Part shown: in pieces, positions 1-6,961 of the stretch | Numbering within the stretch: position 1 is the stretch's first letter | Layout: each line of letters opens with the position of its first letter | Assembly (NCBI GenBank): GCA_023397905.1 | Contig: JAEWSZ010000180.1 | Span: forward strand, 1 to 7,902 | DNA length: 7,902 bases | DNA from: Bacillota bacterium | GTDB lineage: Bacteria; Bacillota; Clostridia; Acetivibrionales; DSM-1351 | Direction of reading: 5' to 3' | The notes under the pieces: generated by a model | Databases searched by the model: none | Seen by the model: the letters and a program-made list of their open reading frames with translations, nothing else | Told to the model about the DNA's origin: nothing | Program-made: the position numbers and the translations under genes

Positions 1-380
1 TCTCTCTCACGGCTTCCGTCCTGCTTGGGAGCCTCATCCCTGGGACCCCACAAAAGCAAAGGCTTGTTAACTTTTTTCGCCAGTTTTGCAATGGCGTCCT
101 CGGTGCCGAAATTGCAATGCGGGGCAAATATGGCGTCCACTCCGGCCTCTATGAATTTTCTGGCCACCTTGTCCGAATCGGAACCCTGGTACAGCAGCCC
201 CTCTTCATTCAGGAAATCCAGATTTACATATTCTATCCCGTTCTGAGCAAGAGTCTCCTCTATAGCGTCTTTTTCCCGGATGGCATCGGCCTTGTCAAAA
301 AAATTTTTTCTGGTCAGGTTTCTTCTCGTAGGAGCCAGGCCAAACTTTACACGGTGCTTTTTCTTATATTCTTCAAGCAT
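1..380 (-). CDS. L-fucose/L-arabinose isomerase-like protein (N-terminal part, runs off the left edge)
   Basis: The reading frame opens at ATG 380-378 and stays open to the left edge, giving 126 complete codons; the C-terminal part lies outside the window. The translation begins MLEEYKKKHRVKFGLAPTRR. It later carries a CNFGTEDAIAKLAKK segment followed by LLLWGPRDEAP and a DGSR stretch. This CNFGTE / WGPRDEAP pattern is typical of the N-terminal domain of the FucI/AraA-like isomerase family (COG2407 type), which interconverts aldoses and ketoses using Mn2+ in the cytosol. The metal ligands sit in the missing part. GGAGGT at 390-385, four bases before the ATG, decides this start; an in-frame ATG at 401-399 lacks a ribosome binding site. 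It is the last gene of the cluster in the window, behind the kinase, and probably makes the ketose that the other enzymes use. Substrate unknown; some members act on modified hexoses. Confidence 0.82.
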   Translation of the reverse strand, partial: MLEEYKKKHRVKFGLAPTRRNLTRKNFFDKADAIREKDAIEETLAQNGIEYVNLDFLNEEGLLYQGSDSDKVARKFIEAGVDAIFAPHCNFGTEDAIAKLAKKVNKPLLLWGPRDEAPKQDGSRER

Positions 381-514
381 AGTTACCTCCGTTTCCGGCA
401 TAGGATAAATGAATTACCCCACAAGGGAATCAAAGCTTTCCAAAGTTTTTATGGGATAATATTGAATTTATTGTCCGTGCCACTTTCTTAATATTTATTT
501 TTACTTCTAATTTT
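381..514 (-). other. A/T-rich spacer between kinase and isomerase genes
   Basis: This 134-base gap holds no gene. Read on the minus strand it is strongly A/T rich after the kinase stop, and I see no hairpin with a T-run, so there is no evident terminator. It includes an 8-bp palindrome AAAGCTTT (432-439) and a TATTAT hexamer (459-464) that could be a -10 element but lacks a recognisable -35. An extra weak internal promoter for the isomerase gene is possible; the strong GGAGGT site at 390-385 is the only clear signal. Confidence 0.4.
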
Positions 515-1483
515 TTATGTTTTGCTTCTGTTTACATTGATTTTCTTAGTGTTCTCCATGAACTCCAGCACCTGTTCCAGGCTGTGTATGGCTCCGTTTG
601 AGCCCACCTTCTGCACTGTTATGGAGCCTGTGGCGTTGCCCAGCTCTATGCATTTTTTCAGGTTCCAATCCATATTCAGCCCGGCCAGAAAGCCTGCCAC
701 AAAATTATCGCCCGCGCCTGTGGTGTCTATGACCTCAGCCTCGTAGGGAGCCTCGTAGAAGCTCTGCTTGTCATTACAGACAAAACAGCCCTCCGCCCCC
801 AGCTTGATGATCACATTTTTAACGCCCGCCTCCAGCAGCTTTCCGGCAATTTTTTCAACTGCGGTTTCTCCTGTTAACGCCGCCGCTTCATCATAGCTGG
901 GAATGAAATAGTCCAGCTGGCCCAATGCCCCTTTTATTCCCTCAAAGCCCTTGCCGTACGTGTCGTACATCATGTCCGCACAGGTTATGACGCCGTTTTT
1001 GCGCGCTTCCGCCAGAATGGCCTCCACGCCTTCACCGTCCAGCTTTTTCAGTGCAAAGATACTTCCTATATTTACTATTCTGGTTTTCTTTATGATGGAA
1101 AGGTCGATATCCTCAATGCAGAATTCGCAGTTTGCACCCCTGTGCGACGCAAAATTCCTTTTTCCGTCCCGGTTTATAAGCATAACGCATACGCTTGTTT
1201 TGGCATGCCTGTCTTTACATATATACCTGGTGTCAACTCCTGCCTGTGAGGTCATTTCAAGCAGCATCTGCCCGAAAATATCCTCTCCGATCTTGCCCGC
1301 AAGGCCTACCCTGCTTCCCAGCCTGCTCAGAGTAATGGCTTCATTCATGGCGTCACCGCCCGGCATTATATCAATGGCGTCCACCATTGTCACATCTTTG
1401 TCGAAAACGCTTTTGTCAACCGGTCTCACAGGCATATTCATATTTATGAGTCCAATGCACAGCACATCGTATTCGCGGTCCAT
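515..1483 (-). CDS. PfkB-family (ribokinase-like) carbohydrate kinase
   Basis: A 322-residue protein of normal PfkB-family length. The first signature is PGGDAMNEAITLSRLG (residues 41-56), with GKIGEDIFG just after it (63-71). The second is DTTGAGDNFVAGFLAG (253-268), whose GAGD forms the anion hole and Asp259 is the expected catalytic base; it transfers the ATP gamma-phosphate to a sugar hydroxyl in the cytosol. IKLGAEGCFV (226-235) is the usual strand before the ATP site. The N-terminal motif is GLINMNM, where ribokinase has an INxD motif whose Asp holds the sugar, so residue 16 is Asn instead of Asp. The start is fixed by AGGAGG seven bases upstream. The neighbouring dehydrogenase and aldolase recall IolC (5-dehydro-2-deoxygluconokinase) in inositol clusters, but fructose-, ketodeoxygluconate- or sulfofructose-type substrates are equally possible. 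Confidence 0.9.
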   Translation of the reverse strand: MDREYDVLCIGLINMNMPVRPVDKSVFDKDVTMVDAIDIMPGGDAMNEAITLSRLGSRVGLAGKIGEDIFGQMLLEMTSQAGVDTRYICKDRHAKTSVCVMLINRDGKRNFASHRGANCEFCIEDIDLSIIKKTRIVNIGSIFALKKLDGEGVEAILAEARKNGVITCADMMYDTYGKGFEGIKGALGQLDYFIPSYDEAAALTGETAVEKIAGKLLEAGVKNVIIKLGAEGCFVCNDKQSFYEAPYEAEVIDTTGAGDNFVAGFLAGLNMDWNLKKCIELGNATGSITVQKVGSNGAIHSLEQVLEFMENTKKINVNRSKT

Positions 1484-1542
1484 TTATTTTCCTCCTCTCC
1501 TCTGAAGCGGCCGGTATGGCAGTCGTCAGACAGTGTGTCCAC

Positions 1543-1585
1543 ATCCTCCGGGAAATGTACCTGCGACGTACATTTCCCGGAGGAT
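1543..1585. other. 18-bp perfect inverted repeat (hairpin) between dehydrogenase and kinase genes
   Basis: The left arm (1543-1560) ATCCTCCGGGAAATGTAC pairs without mismatch with the right arm (1568-1585), leaving a 7-base loop CTGCGAC. It lies in the 124-base gap between the dehydrogenase stop and the kinase start. A run of six T follows the hairpin on the plus strand (1589-1594), so it has terminator form only in the direction in which no gene is seen. On the coding strand the hairpin is preceded by six A and followed by mixed sequence without a T-run. For the operon mRNA it is therefore more likely an RNA-stability or processing element than a stop signal. Confidence 0.85.
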
Positions 1586-1607
1586 ATGTTTTTTCGGCAG
1601 CTGTAAA

Positions 1608-3116
1608 TTACAGCGAGCCGTCCCAGGTGCTTACGTTTTTATTGCTCTTTTCAGCCTCGTCAAACCACCTGGTGGTCACAGCCTTGGTCTCGGTGAAAAA
1701 TCTCACCCCGTCTTTTCCTATTGCGTGAAGATCTCCAAAGAAGGACTGCTTGTGGCCTGTAAATGGGAATATTCCCACCGGAACAGGTATGCCCACATTT
1801 ATGCCCACCATACCGCCGTCGGTCCTCTTTGCAAATTCCCTGCTGTAGTACCCGTTCTGGGTAAATATTACGGAACCGTTTGCAAACGGGTTTGCATTCA
1901 TTATAGCCAGGCCCTCTTCAAAGTTTTTTACACGCTTGATACAGAGGACAGGCCCGAAGATTTCGTCGTCGCCTACCGTCATGCCGGGCTTTACATGGTC
2001 GAGTATGGTAGCTCCGATGTAGTATCCGCCCTCGCTGCCTTCCACTTTTACATTTCTGCCATCCAGAACAAGCTTTGCGCCTTCTGAAATCCCCTTGTCG
2101 ATCCAGTTGAGCACCCATTGCTTATGTGAGGAAGAAATGACGGGTCCCAGAGCGGAAGTCTTGTCATAGGCGGGGCCTACCTTAAGTTCTTTGGCGTACT
2201 GGACCAGCAGGCTTACCAGTTTGTCCGCAATGCTCTCCTGGGCTACGACCACAGGAAGAGCCATACACCTTTCACCGGCACAGCCGAAGGACGCATTGAT
2301 GATTCCTCTTGCAGTCCTCTCCAGCGGAGCATCCTCCAATACAAGGGCATGGTTTTTGGCCTCTGTCAGAGCCTGTACCCTTTTCCCGTTGGCAGCCGCG
2401 GTTTTGTACACGTGGGCTCCGATGGAAGTTGAGCCTACAAAGCTCACGCCTTTCACGGCAGGGTCGGTCAGTAAAATTTCAGCCTCATTTCTGCTGCAGG
2501 TCACGGCATTTATGACCCCTGCCGGCAATCCGGCCTCCTGCAGAAGCTCCAGGCAGCGTATTGACGTCATGGGCGTCATGCTTGCGAGCTTTAGCACCAT
2601 AGTATTGCCGGTGGCTATGCATAAAGGCATCATCCAGCCCATAGGTATCATTCCCGGGAAATTAAAAGGCGCGATTCCCGCAAAAACACCCACAGGTTCC
2701 CGGTAAAGCACTGTATCATACCCTGTGGAGGTGTTCATAAGAGATTCGCCCATCATCAATGAAGGTATCCCGCAGGCATGCTCGGTTATTTCCTTGACCT
2801 TGAGGATATCCCCCTTTGCCTCTTCCCATACCTTTCCGTTTTCACGGGCGCAGATATATGTGAGCTCATCCATATGCTCCACAACAAGATTTCTGAAATC
2901 GTACAAAATCTGTACCCTTTTAACGGCAGGTGTATCGGACCACGCCGGGAAAGCGGCCTTTGCGGCCTTTATGGCCTTATCCACCTCTTCCTTTGTGCAG
3001 CACGGCGTCTGCGCGATAACTGTCCCTGTGCTGGGATCCATAATATCCATATACTTTTCGGATTTTGATTCAACCCACTCATTATTTATAAATAGTTTCA
3101 ATCTTTTTACTTCCAT
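1608..3116 (-). CDS. mmsA: Aldehyde dehydrogenase of the CoA-acylating methylmalonate/malonate-semialdehyde dehydrogenase family
   Basis: A 502-residue cytosolic protein, the usual length for MmsA/IolA, which oxidise a semialdehyde with NAD+, lose CO2 and form propionyl-CoA or acetyl-CoA. Family marks are PSLMMGESL (118-126), IAPFNFPGMIP (148-158), FVGSTSIG (226-233), EAKNHALVL (252-260) and FGCAGERCMA (277-286) with catalytic Cys284, then the C-terminal GINVGIPVPVGIFPF and SFFGDLHAIGKD segments. Two changes stand out. The coenzyme motif usually read KPSERTP is KLASMTP (176-182), without the Glu that holds the NAD ribose. The position matching an Arg of Bacillus IolA, as I recall it, is Lys106. 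The gap to the transketolase gene is 16 bases and holds GGGAGGTAG, seven bases before the ATG. It likely handles the aldehyde end-product of the pathway; the real substrate may not be malonate semialdehyde. The symbol denotes family only. Confidence 0.9.
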   Translation of the reverse strand: MEVKRLKLFINNEWVESKSEKYMDIMDPSTGTVIAQTPCCTKEEVDKAIKAAKAAFPAWSDTPAVKRVQILYDFRNLVVEHMDELTYICARENGKVWEEAKGDILKVKEITEHACGIPSLMMGESLMNTSTGYDTVLYREPVGVFAGIAPFNFPGMIPMGWMMPLCIATGNTMVLKLASMTPMTSIRCLELLQEAGLPAGVINAVTCSRNEAEILLTDPAVKGVSFVGSTSIGAHVYKTAAANGKRVQALTEAKNHALVLEDAPLERTARGIINASFGCAGERCMALPVVVAQESIADKLVSLLVQYAKELKVGPAYDKTSALGPVISSSHKQWVLNWIDKGISEGAKLVLDGRNVKVEGSEGGYYIGATILDHVKPGMTVGDDEIFGPVLCIKRVKNFEEGLAIMNANPFANGSVIFTQNGYYSREFAKRTDGGMVGINVGIPVPVGIFPFTGHKQSFFGDLHAIGKDGVRFFTETKAVTTRWFDEAEKSNKNVSTWDGSL

Positions 3117-3132
3117 TTCGCTACCTCCCGTA

Positions 3133-5229
3133 TCAATCCTTTATTATTTTCTTTATCGTGTCCGCCAGCTGGCTTGCGCTCAGTCCCAGGTGCTCCGCCA
3201 GCTGTTTATATGTTCCCGAATGGATAAATCTCGCATTCCCGTCCTTGTCCAGGGCGTTGATTGCGAATATCTTATCCATATCAGGCTGCAATTTATTTTT
3301 GAATACTATTTTCCGGAATTCCGAATACAGATACCCGTTGTTCTGTTCAGCGAAAACCAGCGGCTTTCCCGACCTGGCCAGATCGGCCAGCAGGCCTTCG
3401 TCCACCGACGGCATATCAACGACGTCGGTTTCAATTCCGGCTCCCTTTAGAAGCTCCGCCGCACCAAGTGCTTCGTGAACGCCTCTTCCGCTTGATACCA
3501 CCACTGCTTTGCTGCCTTCGCATTTGCTGAGATAACAGCCTTTTCCGTACTGGAATCTATAGTCTGATGAATAGAGTACCTTAGATTTTGCCCGCATTAT
3601 CCTTAGATAAACCAGACCTTTATTGCCCTCCGCGATCCATTTCATGATGCCCATCAACTGCTGGGGACATGAGGTGTCAATTATCTTGAGATGCGCAATC
3701 TCGCCGAATACGGTAATATCGTCATTGCCCATGTGCGTGGCGCCGTTGGTCTGGGTCTCCAGATTCGGGGCGGTGGCCAGAAAAGTCAGATCAAGGCCGT
3801 GTCCCTCACCCAGCCAGCCATTTTCTGCCGCGATTGCTTCAAGGCGTTCCTGGTAGCCTATGGCTATCCTGCGCAGGGCCCTCCATTCAAAGAAGGGGCA
3901 GAAGGTGCTCACCCATGCGTTATAGCCTGCGGCGGCATAGGCCTCGCCCATACACATCATATTTACTTCCGCAATTCCCACATTTAAGGCCCTGGTTTTA
4001 TCCACTGCGCTTATTCCGTCGAATAATCCGCTGGTGGAGGACAGGTCTGAATCTATGGAAACCACTTTTTCATCTGTGGCAAAAACCTTTATAACCTCGG
4101 TGACTATTGAGCTGGCGGCATATTCTTTTGACTTGTCCAAAACAGGGAGCCCCTCTTCCGGATATGCCAGCTTTTTGTCTCTGGGCGCCGCCCTGCGGAT
4201 TTTGAGCTTTGGCTCCCCTGCAGTTATCTGATACGAACCGTTTCCCTTACCCGGAGTGAGGGTCAGATCCATTTGGGCAGCAAAACCGTCCAGCTCCCGT
4301 ATCAACGCTGAATCAACACCATGGTGACCGTCAAGCCCCGACCGGAATTTGCTCAATTCCTCCCCCCGGTTTTTAAGCCTTTTATTCTGGTACTCCATCT
4401 CCAGCTCAAACACTTTTCCCGAGAAATTGGTCTTGTGGCTGCCGGTGAGATTTGAAAAGCCTCCGAAGCCCTTAGTGGTGTTTGATATGATTACTGTGGG
4501 TTTTCCGTTCCTGCTCCCGTATTTGAAGGTGTCAAAGGCTTCGAGGGCCTGTGAATAGCTTCTGCCGTCAATATCCAGCACTCTCCAGCCAAAAGCTTCA
4601 AATTTGGCTTTCAGATCGCCCAGACCCAGTATCAGCCGGTTTGTGCTGTCAAGCTGTCCGTAATTTCTGTCCACTATGAGACACAGATTTTCCAGGCCGG
4701 TTTCGCCCGCATACATTACGGCCTCCCATATGGAACCCTCCTGCAGCTCCCCGTCTCCGGCCATGCAGTACACATCCCTTTTGGGAGCCTCCAGCCTCAT
4801 CTGAGCGAAACCGGCGGCAGCAGAGAGCCCCTGCCCCAAAGGTCCTGTAGAAATGTGCACTCCCGGCATCAAGGGTCCCGGATGCCCGTTTATGATACTT
4901 TCAATGGATCTGGTATTTTTCAGCAGCTCCTTTGAAAAAAAACCTTTATCGGCGTATATTGACGTTATTGCGGCAACCGAGTGCCCTTTGCTCAGCACAA
5001 ATACATCCTGGTCTCCTGAAGTTGGATTCTCCATATCCAGTTGTATGAATCCGCCGTAATAAAGTGTTGCAAGCGGAACCATAGCGGAAAAGACGCCGCC
5101 TATATGGACTCCGTTATCCACCGCGTCGGCCGCCTGCTGCAGCACGGACATCCTGAGAATAGAGTCCTTGTATTCCAGCAGCAGCTCTTTTCCCTTTTGC
5201 AGTGTGTAACCCGTTGTTTGTCTACTCAT
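3133..5229 (-). CDS. Transketolase, single chain, divergent acceptor site
   Basis: A 698-residue thiamine-diphosphate enzyme that moves two-carbon ketol units between sugars. N-terminal half: LSKGHS (79-84), NGHPGPLMPGVHISTGPLGQG (114-134), and the ThDP/Mg motif GDGELQEGS (158-166) closed by Asn189. Then comes GFGGFSNLTGSH (254-265). The middle half has SIDSDLSSTSG (391-401) and GIAEVNMM (418-425), where Glu421 should activate the cofactor. The C-terminal domain follows from about 570. Both halves are fused in one chain, whereas many Firmicutes catabolic transketolases are split into two genes. The usual THDSIGLGEDGPTHQ region reads ATAPNLETQTNGATHM (485-500), losing a phosphate-binding His and changing an Asp to Asn. 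The ATG overlaps the TGA of the isomerase gene by four bases, suggesting translational coupling and a shared pathway. Unlikely to be the housekeeping transketolase. Confidence 0.93.
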   Translation of the reverse strand: MSRQTTGYTLQKGKELLLEYKDSILRMSVLQQAADAVDNGVHIGGVFSAMVPLATLYYGGFIQLDMENPTSGDQDVFVLSKGHSVAAITSIYADKGFFSKELLKNTRSIESIINGHPGPLMPGVHISTGPLGQGLSAAAGFAQMRLEAPKRDVYCMAGDGELQEGSIWEAVMYAGETGLENLCLIVDRNYGQLDSTNRLILGLGDLKAKFEAFGWRVLDIDGRSYSQALEAFDTFKYGSRNGKPTVIISNTTKGFGGFSNLTGSHKTNFSGKVFELEMEYQNKRLKNRGEELSKFRSGLDGHHGVDSALIRELDGFAAQMDLTLTPGKGNGSYQITAGEPKLKIRRAAPRDKKLAYPEEGLPVLDKSKEYAASSIVTEVIKVFATDEKVVSIDSDLSSTSGLFDGISAVDKTRALNVGIAEVNMMCMGEAYAAAGYNAWVSTFCPFFEWRALRRIAIGYQERLEAIAAENGWLGEGHGLDLTFLATAPNLETQTNGATHMGNDDITVFGEIAHLKIIDTSCPQQLMGIMKWIAEGNKGLVYLRIMRAKSKVLYSSDYRFQYGKGCYLSKCEGSKAVVVSSGRGVHEALGAAELLKGAGIETDVVDMPSVDEGLLADLARSGKPLVFAEQNNGYLYSEFRKIVFKNKLQPDMDKIFAINALDKDGNARFIHSGTYKQLAEHLGLSASQLADTIKKIIKD

Positions 5230-6053
5230 TTTCTTTCCTCATTCTTTCCTGCTTTCCACATAAAATTACTTTTTAAAAATTGCAAGGAATGTGAAGCATC
5301 ATTTGTAAAATCAGCGGTGTAAGATTCAACGCTTATCCTCGCGTCATAGTTTATTTTTTCAAGAGCTTGGATAAATGGCGCATAGGCGTCTTCCTCCAGT
5401 TGTTTCGGAAAAACCCGGCCCGAGGTATTTGCTATGTGGACGTGTTTTATGTAATCTCCGGCCTGACAGATTATTTCGGGATCCTCTCCTTCATTCCTCA
5501 GATGAAAAAAGTCCACCAGCAGCTTTACATTGGGGTGCTTCACACATTTTGCAAGCTTCAGACCTTCTTTCACCGAATTTACAATGTTGCACTCCTGCCG
5601 TCTGAGAGGTTCTATCAAAACCGTAACTCCGTATGCTCCTGCCATACCGCCTATATCACCAGTTATCCGTACCAGTCTGTCCCATGCCTCGGCTTGGCTC
5701 ATTCCCTCGGGAACGGTTCTGGAAGGCCCGCTGCCAAAAACCGCATACTGTACGCCCAGCCTTTTGGCACGGGCAAATGCATGGTTCAGGTATACTCTTA
5801 TTTGCGTGCTGTCCGTATCAGGTGAAAAAAGCTTGATCTGAGGCGGAAACAGTATATTGCACACCTCGCATTGAATCCCGGAATCCCGCAGGTTTTGCTC
5901 CACACTGTTGAATTCCTCCTCGTCCAGCTCTTCCAGCTGCGCAAGGGGAAGCTCTATATAGTCGTAACCCAATTGTTTTATTACAGGTGCGATAAAATCA
6001 CCCACACCCTTCTGAACCAACATGTTTCCACAGCATCCAAATCGCATTTTCAT
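5226..6053 (-). CDS. TIM-barrel sugar isomerase/epimerase (xylose isomerase-like, tagatose/psicose 3-epimerase type)
   Basis: A 275-residue protein starting MKMRFGCCGN, of the length and layout of the AP-endonuclease-2-like sugar isomerase/epimerase family. Four metal ligands fall in the expected places: Glu148 (VLIEPL), Asp181 (LLVDFFH), His206 (KHVHIAN) and Glu243 (SVESYT). His184 and Arg213 (NTSGR) match the substrate-binding His and Arg of D-tagatose 3-epimerase with nearly the same spacing as I recall it. This supports a metal-dependent 3-epimerase or aldose-ketose isomerase acting in the cytosol; hydroxypyruvate-, inosose- and tetrose-isomerising relatives cannot be excluded. The start at 6053 has AGAAGG five bases upstream; the internal ATG at 6047 is less well placed. 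It lies 68 bases behind the aldolase gene and overlaps the transketolase start by four bases, so it probably makes or uses the transketolase substrate. Confidence 0.88.
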   Translation of the reverse strand: MKMRFGCCGNMLVQKGVGDFIAPVIKQLGYDYIELPLAQLEELDEEEFNSVEQNLRDSGIQCEVCNILFPPQIKLFSPDTDSTQIRVYLNHAFARAKRLGVQYAVFGSGPSRTVPEGMSQAEAWDRLVRITGDIGGMAGAYGVTVLIEPLRRQECNIVNSVKEGLKLAKCVKHPNVKLLVDFFHLRNEGEDPEIICQAGDYIKHVHIANTSGRVFPKQLEEDAYAPFIQALEKINYDARISVESYTADFTNDASHSLQFLKSNFMWKAGKNEERK

Positions 6054-6121
6054 CCCCGCCTTCTAAGCTTTTATCTTAAAGTCAATTGCGGCCAAACTTC
6101 CGGCTTCCGGCCGGCAGTGGT

Positions 6122-6961
6122 TTACTTTGGTTCTCTAAGACAGCCGAACAGGAGAATGTACTCCTTTATAAGCCCTGTCAGATCAATGCGCATATCTTTT
6201 GTAAAATCCAGCCACGCGGTATAGTCGGATTGTTTTGTCCTTAAAAAGTCCAGCGTGCAGTCCGAGAGCGCCGTGTATATATTCACCTTCTTGATGCCCG
6301 TTTTCACCGCCCTCAGAAAATCCGACTCCGAAATTCCAGAGCCGCCGTGCAGAACCAGGTCACAGGGAACCGCATCCCTCAATTTTTCCAGGCGGTCAAA
6401 ATCCAACTTCGGAGTCCCTTTGTAATGCCCGTGGAGATTTCCTATTGCCACGGCAAGGGCATCCACCTTTGTACGCTCCGCAAAATCCGCGGCCTGTTCC
6501 GGCTTTGTCATAAGTGAGCTGTCAACCTTATCAACAGCCGCGCTGCCAACATATCCAAGCTCTCCTTCTACCGATACCCCCATTGCATGGGCTATCTTCG
6601 ATATCTCCGCCGTCTGTTTTACATTTTCCTCGTAATCCAGCGCGGAACCGTCAAACATTACCGATGTAAAACCCCTTCTCAGAACCTTCATGACCATATC
6701 GAAGCTTTTGCCGTGATCCAGGTGAACTACGATGGGCACCGAAGCATTCCTTGCCAATTCAACACACAGATTTGACATCATATCTATTGAATAAAATTGA
6801 AAAAATCTTTCGGGCATACCGATGATGGCGGGCATATTTGCCTCCTCAGCGGCCTGTACTATGGCTGCGGCATACTCTGCCGTCACCACATTGAACATCC
6901 CGATCCCGCAGTTTTTTTGTCTTGCAAAATCCAACGCCTGTTTTAATGTACATAAAGCCAT
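6122..6961 (-). CDS. Class II (metal-dependent) ketose-bisphosphate-type aldolase
   Basis: A 279-residue protein matching the fructose/tagatose-bisphosphate aldolase family (FbaA, GatY, IolJ). Key parts: HLDHG (80-84) with catalytic Asp82 and Zn-ligand His83; VEGELGYVG (131-139) with the conserved Glu pair; AIGNLHGHYKG (172-182) with Zn-ligand His178; LHGGSG (204-209) with His205; and KKVNIYT (224-230), the phosphate/DHAP-binding strand. The family splits or joins DHAP and an aldehyde. The short form without large inserts is like GatY/KbaY/IolJ rather than long E. coli FbaA. AAGGAG (6973-6968), six bases before the ATG, fixes the start. It is the first gene behind the presumed operator at 6998-7013 and may head the operon. 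With the kinase and the semialdehyde dehydrogenase it resembles IolJ-IolC-IolA, but the phosphorylated substrate is unknown. Confidence 0.93.
   Translation of the reverse strand: MALCTLKQALDFARQKNCGIGMFNVVTAEYAAAIVQAAEEANMPAIIGMPERFFQFYSIDMMSNLCVELARNASVPIVVHLDHGKSFDMVMKVLRRGFTSVMFDGSALDYEENVKQTAEISKIAHAMGVSVEGELGYVGSAAVDKVDSSLMTKPEQAADFAERTKVDALAVAIGNLHGHYKGTPKLDFDRLEKLRDAVPCDLVLHGGSGISESDFLRAVKTGIKKVNIYTALSDCTLDFLRTKQSDYTAWLDFTKDMRIDLTGLIKEYILLFGCLREPK

Noticed and set aside
432..439. AAAGCTTT palindrome in the kinase-isomerase spacer as a catabolite (CcpA) site
   Set aside because: The centre is GC rather than CG and the element is one base short of the cre pattern; an 8-bp palindrome in A/T-rich DNA is weak evidence.
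476..482. TGGCACG on the minus strand upstream of the FucI-like gene, matching a sigma-54 -24 element
   Set aside because: The downstream position that should read TTGCA/T reads ATAAA, so the -12 element is absent.
951..1505. Plus-strand open frame of 184 codons
   Set aside because: It lies opposite the kinase gene, has no ribosome binding site and a low-complexity Ser/Pro/Ile-rich translation typical of antisense frames.
1589..1594. Hairpin plus T-run as a terminator of a plus-strand gene
   Set aside because: No credible plus-strand gene lies to its left; plus-strand open frames there are mirror frames of the kinase gene.
2725..3450. Plus-strand open frame of 241 codons
   Set aside because: It spans parts of the dehydrogenase and transketolase genes on the opposite strand and shows no recognisable domain.
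3133..5229. Possible accidental fusion of split transketolase subunits
   Set aside because: Single-chain transketolases of about 650-700 residues are normal; the linker at about 320-365 shows no sign of a recent frameshift or remnant start site.
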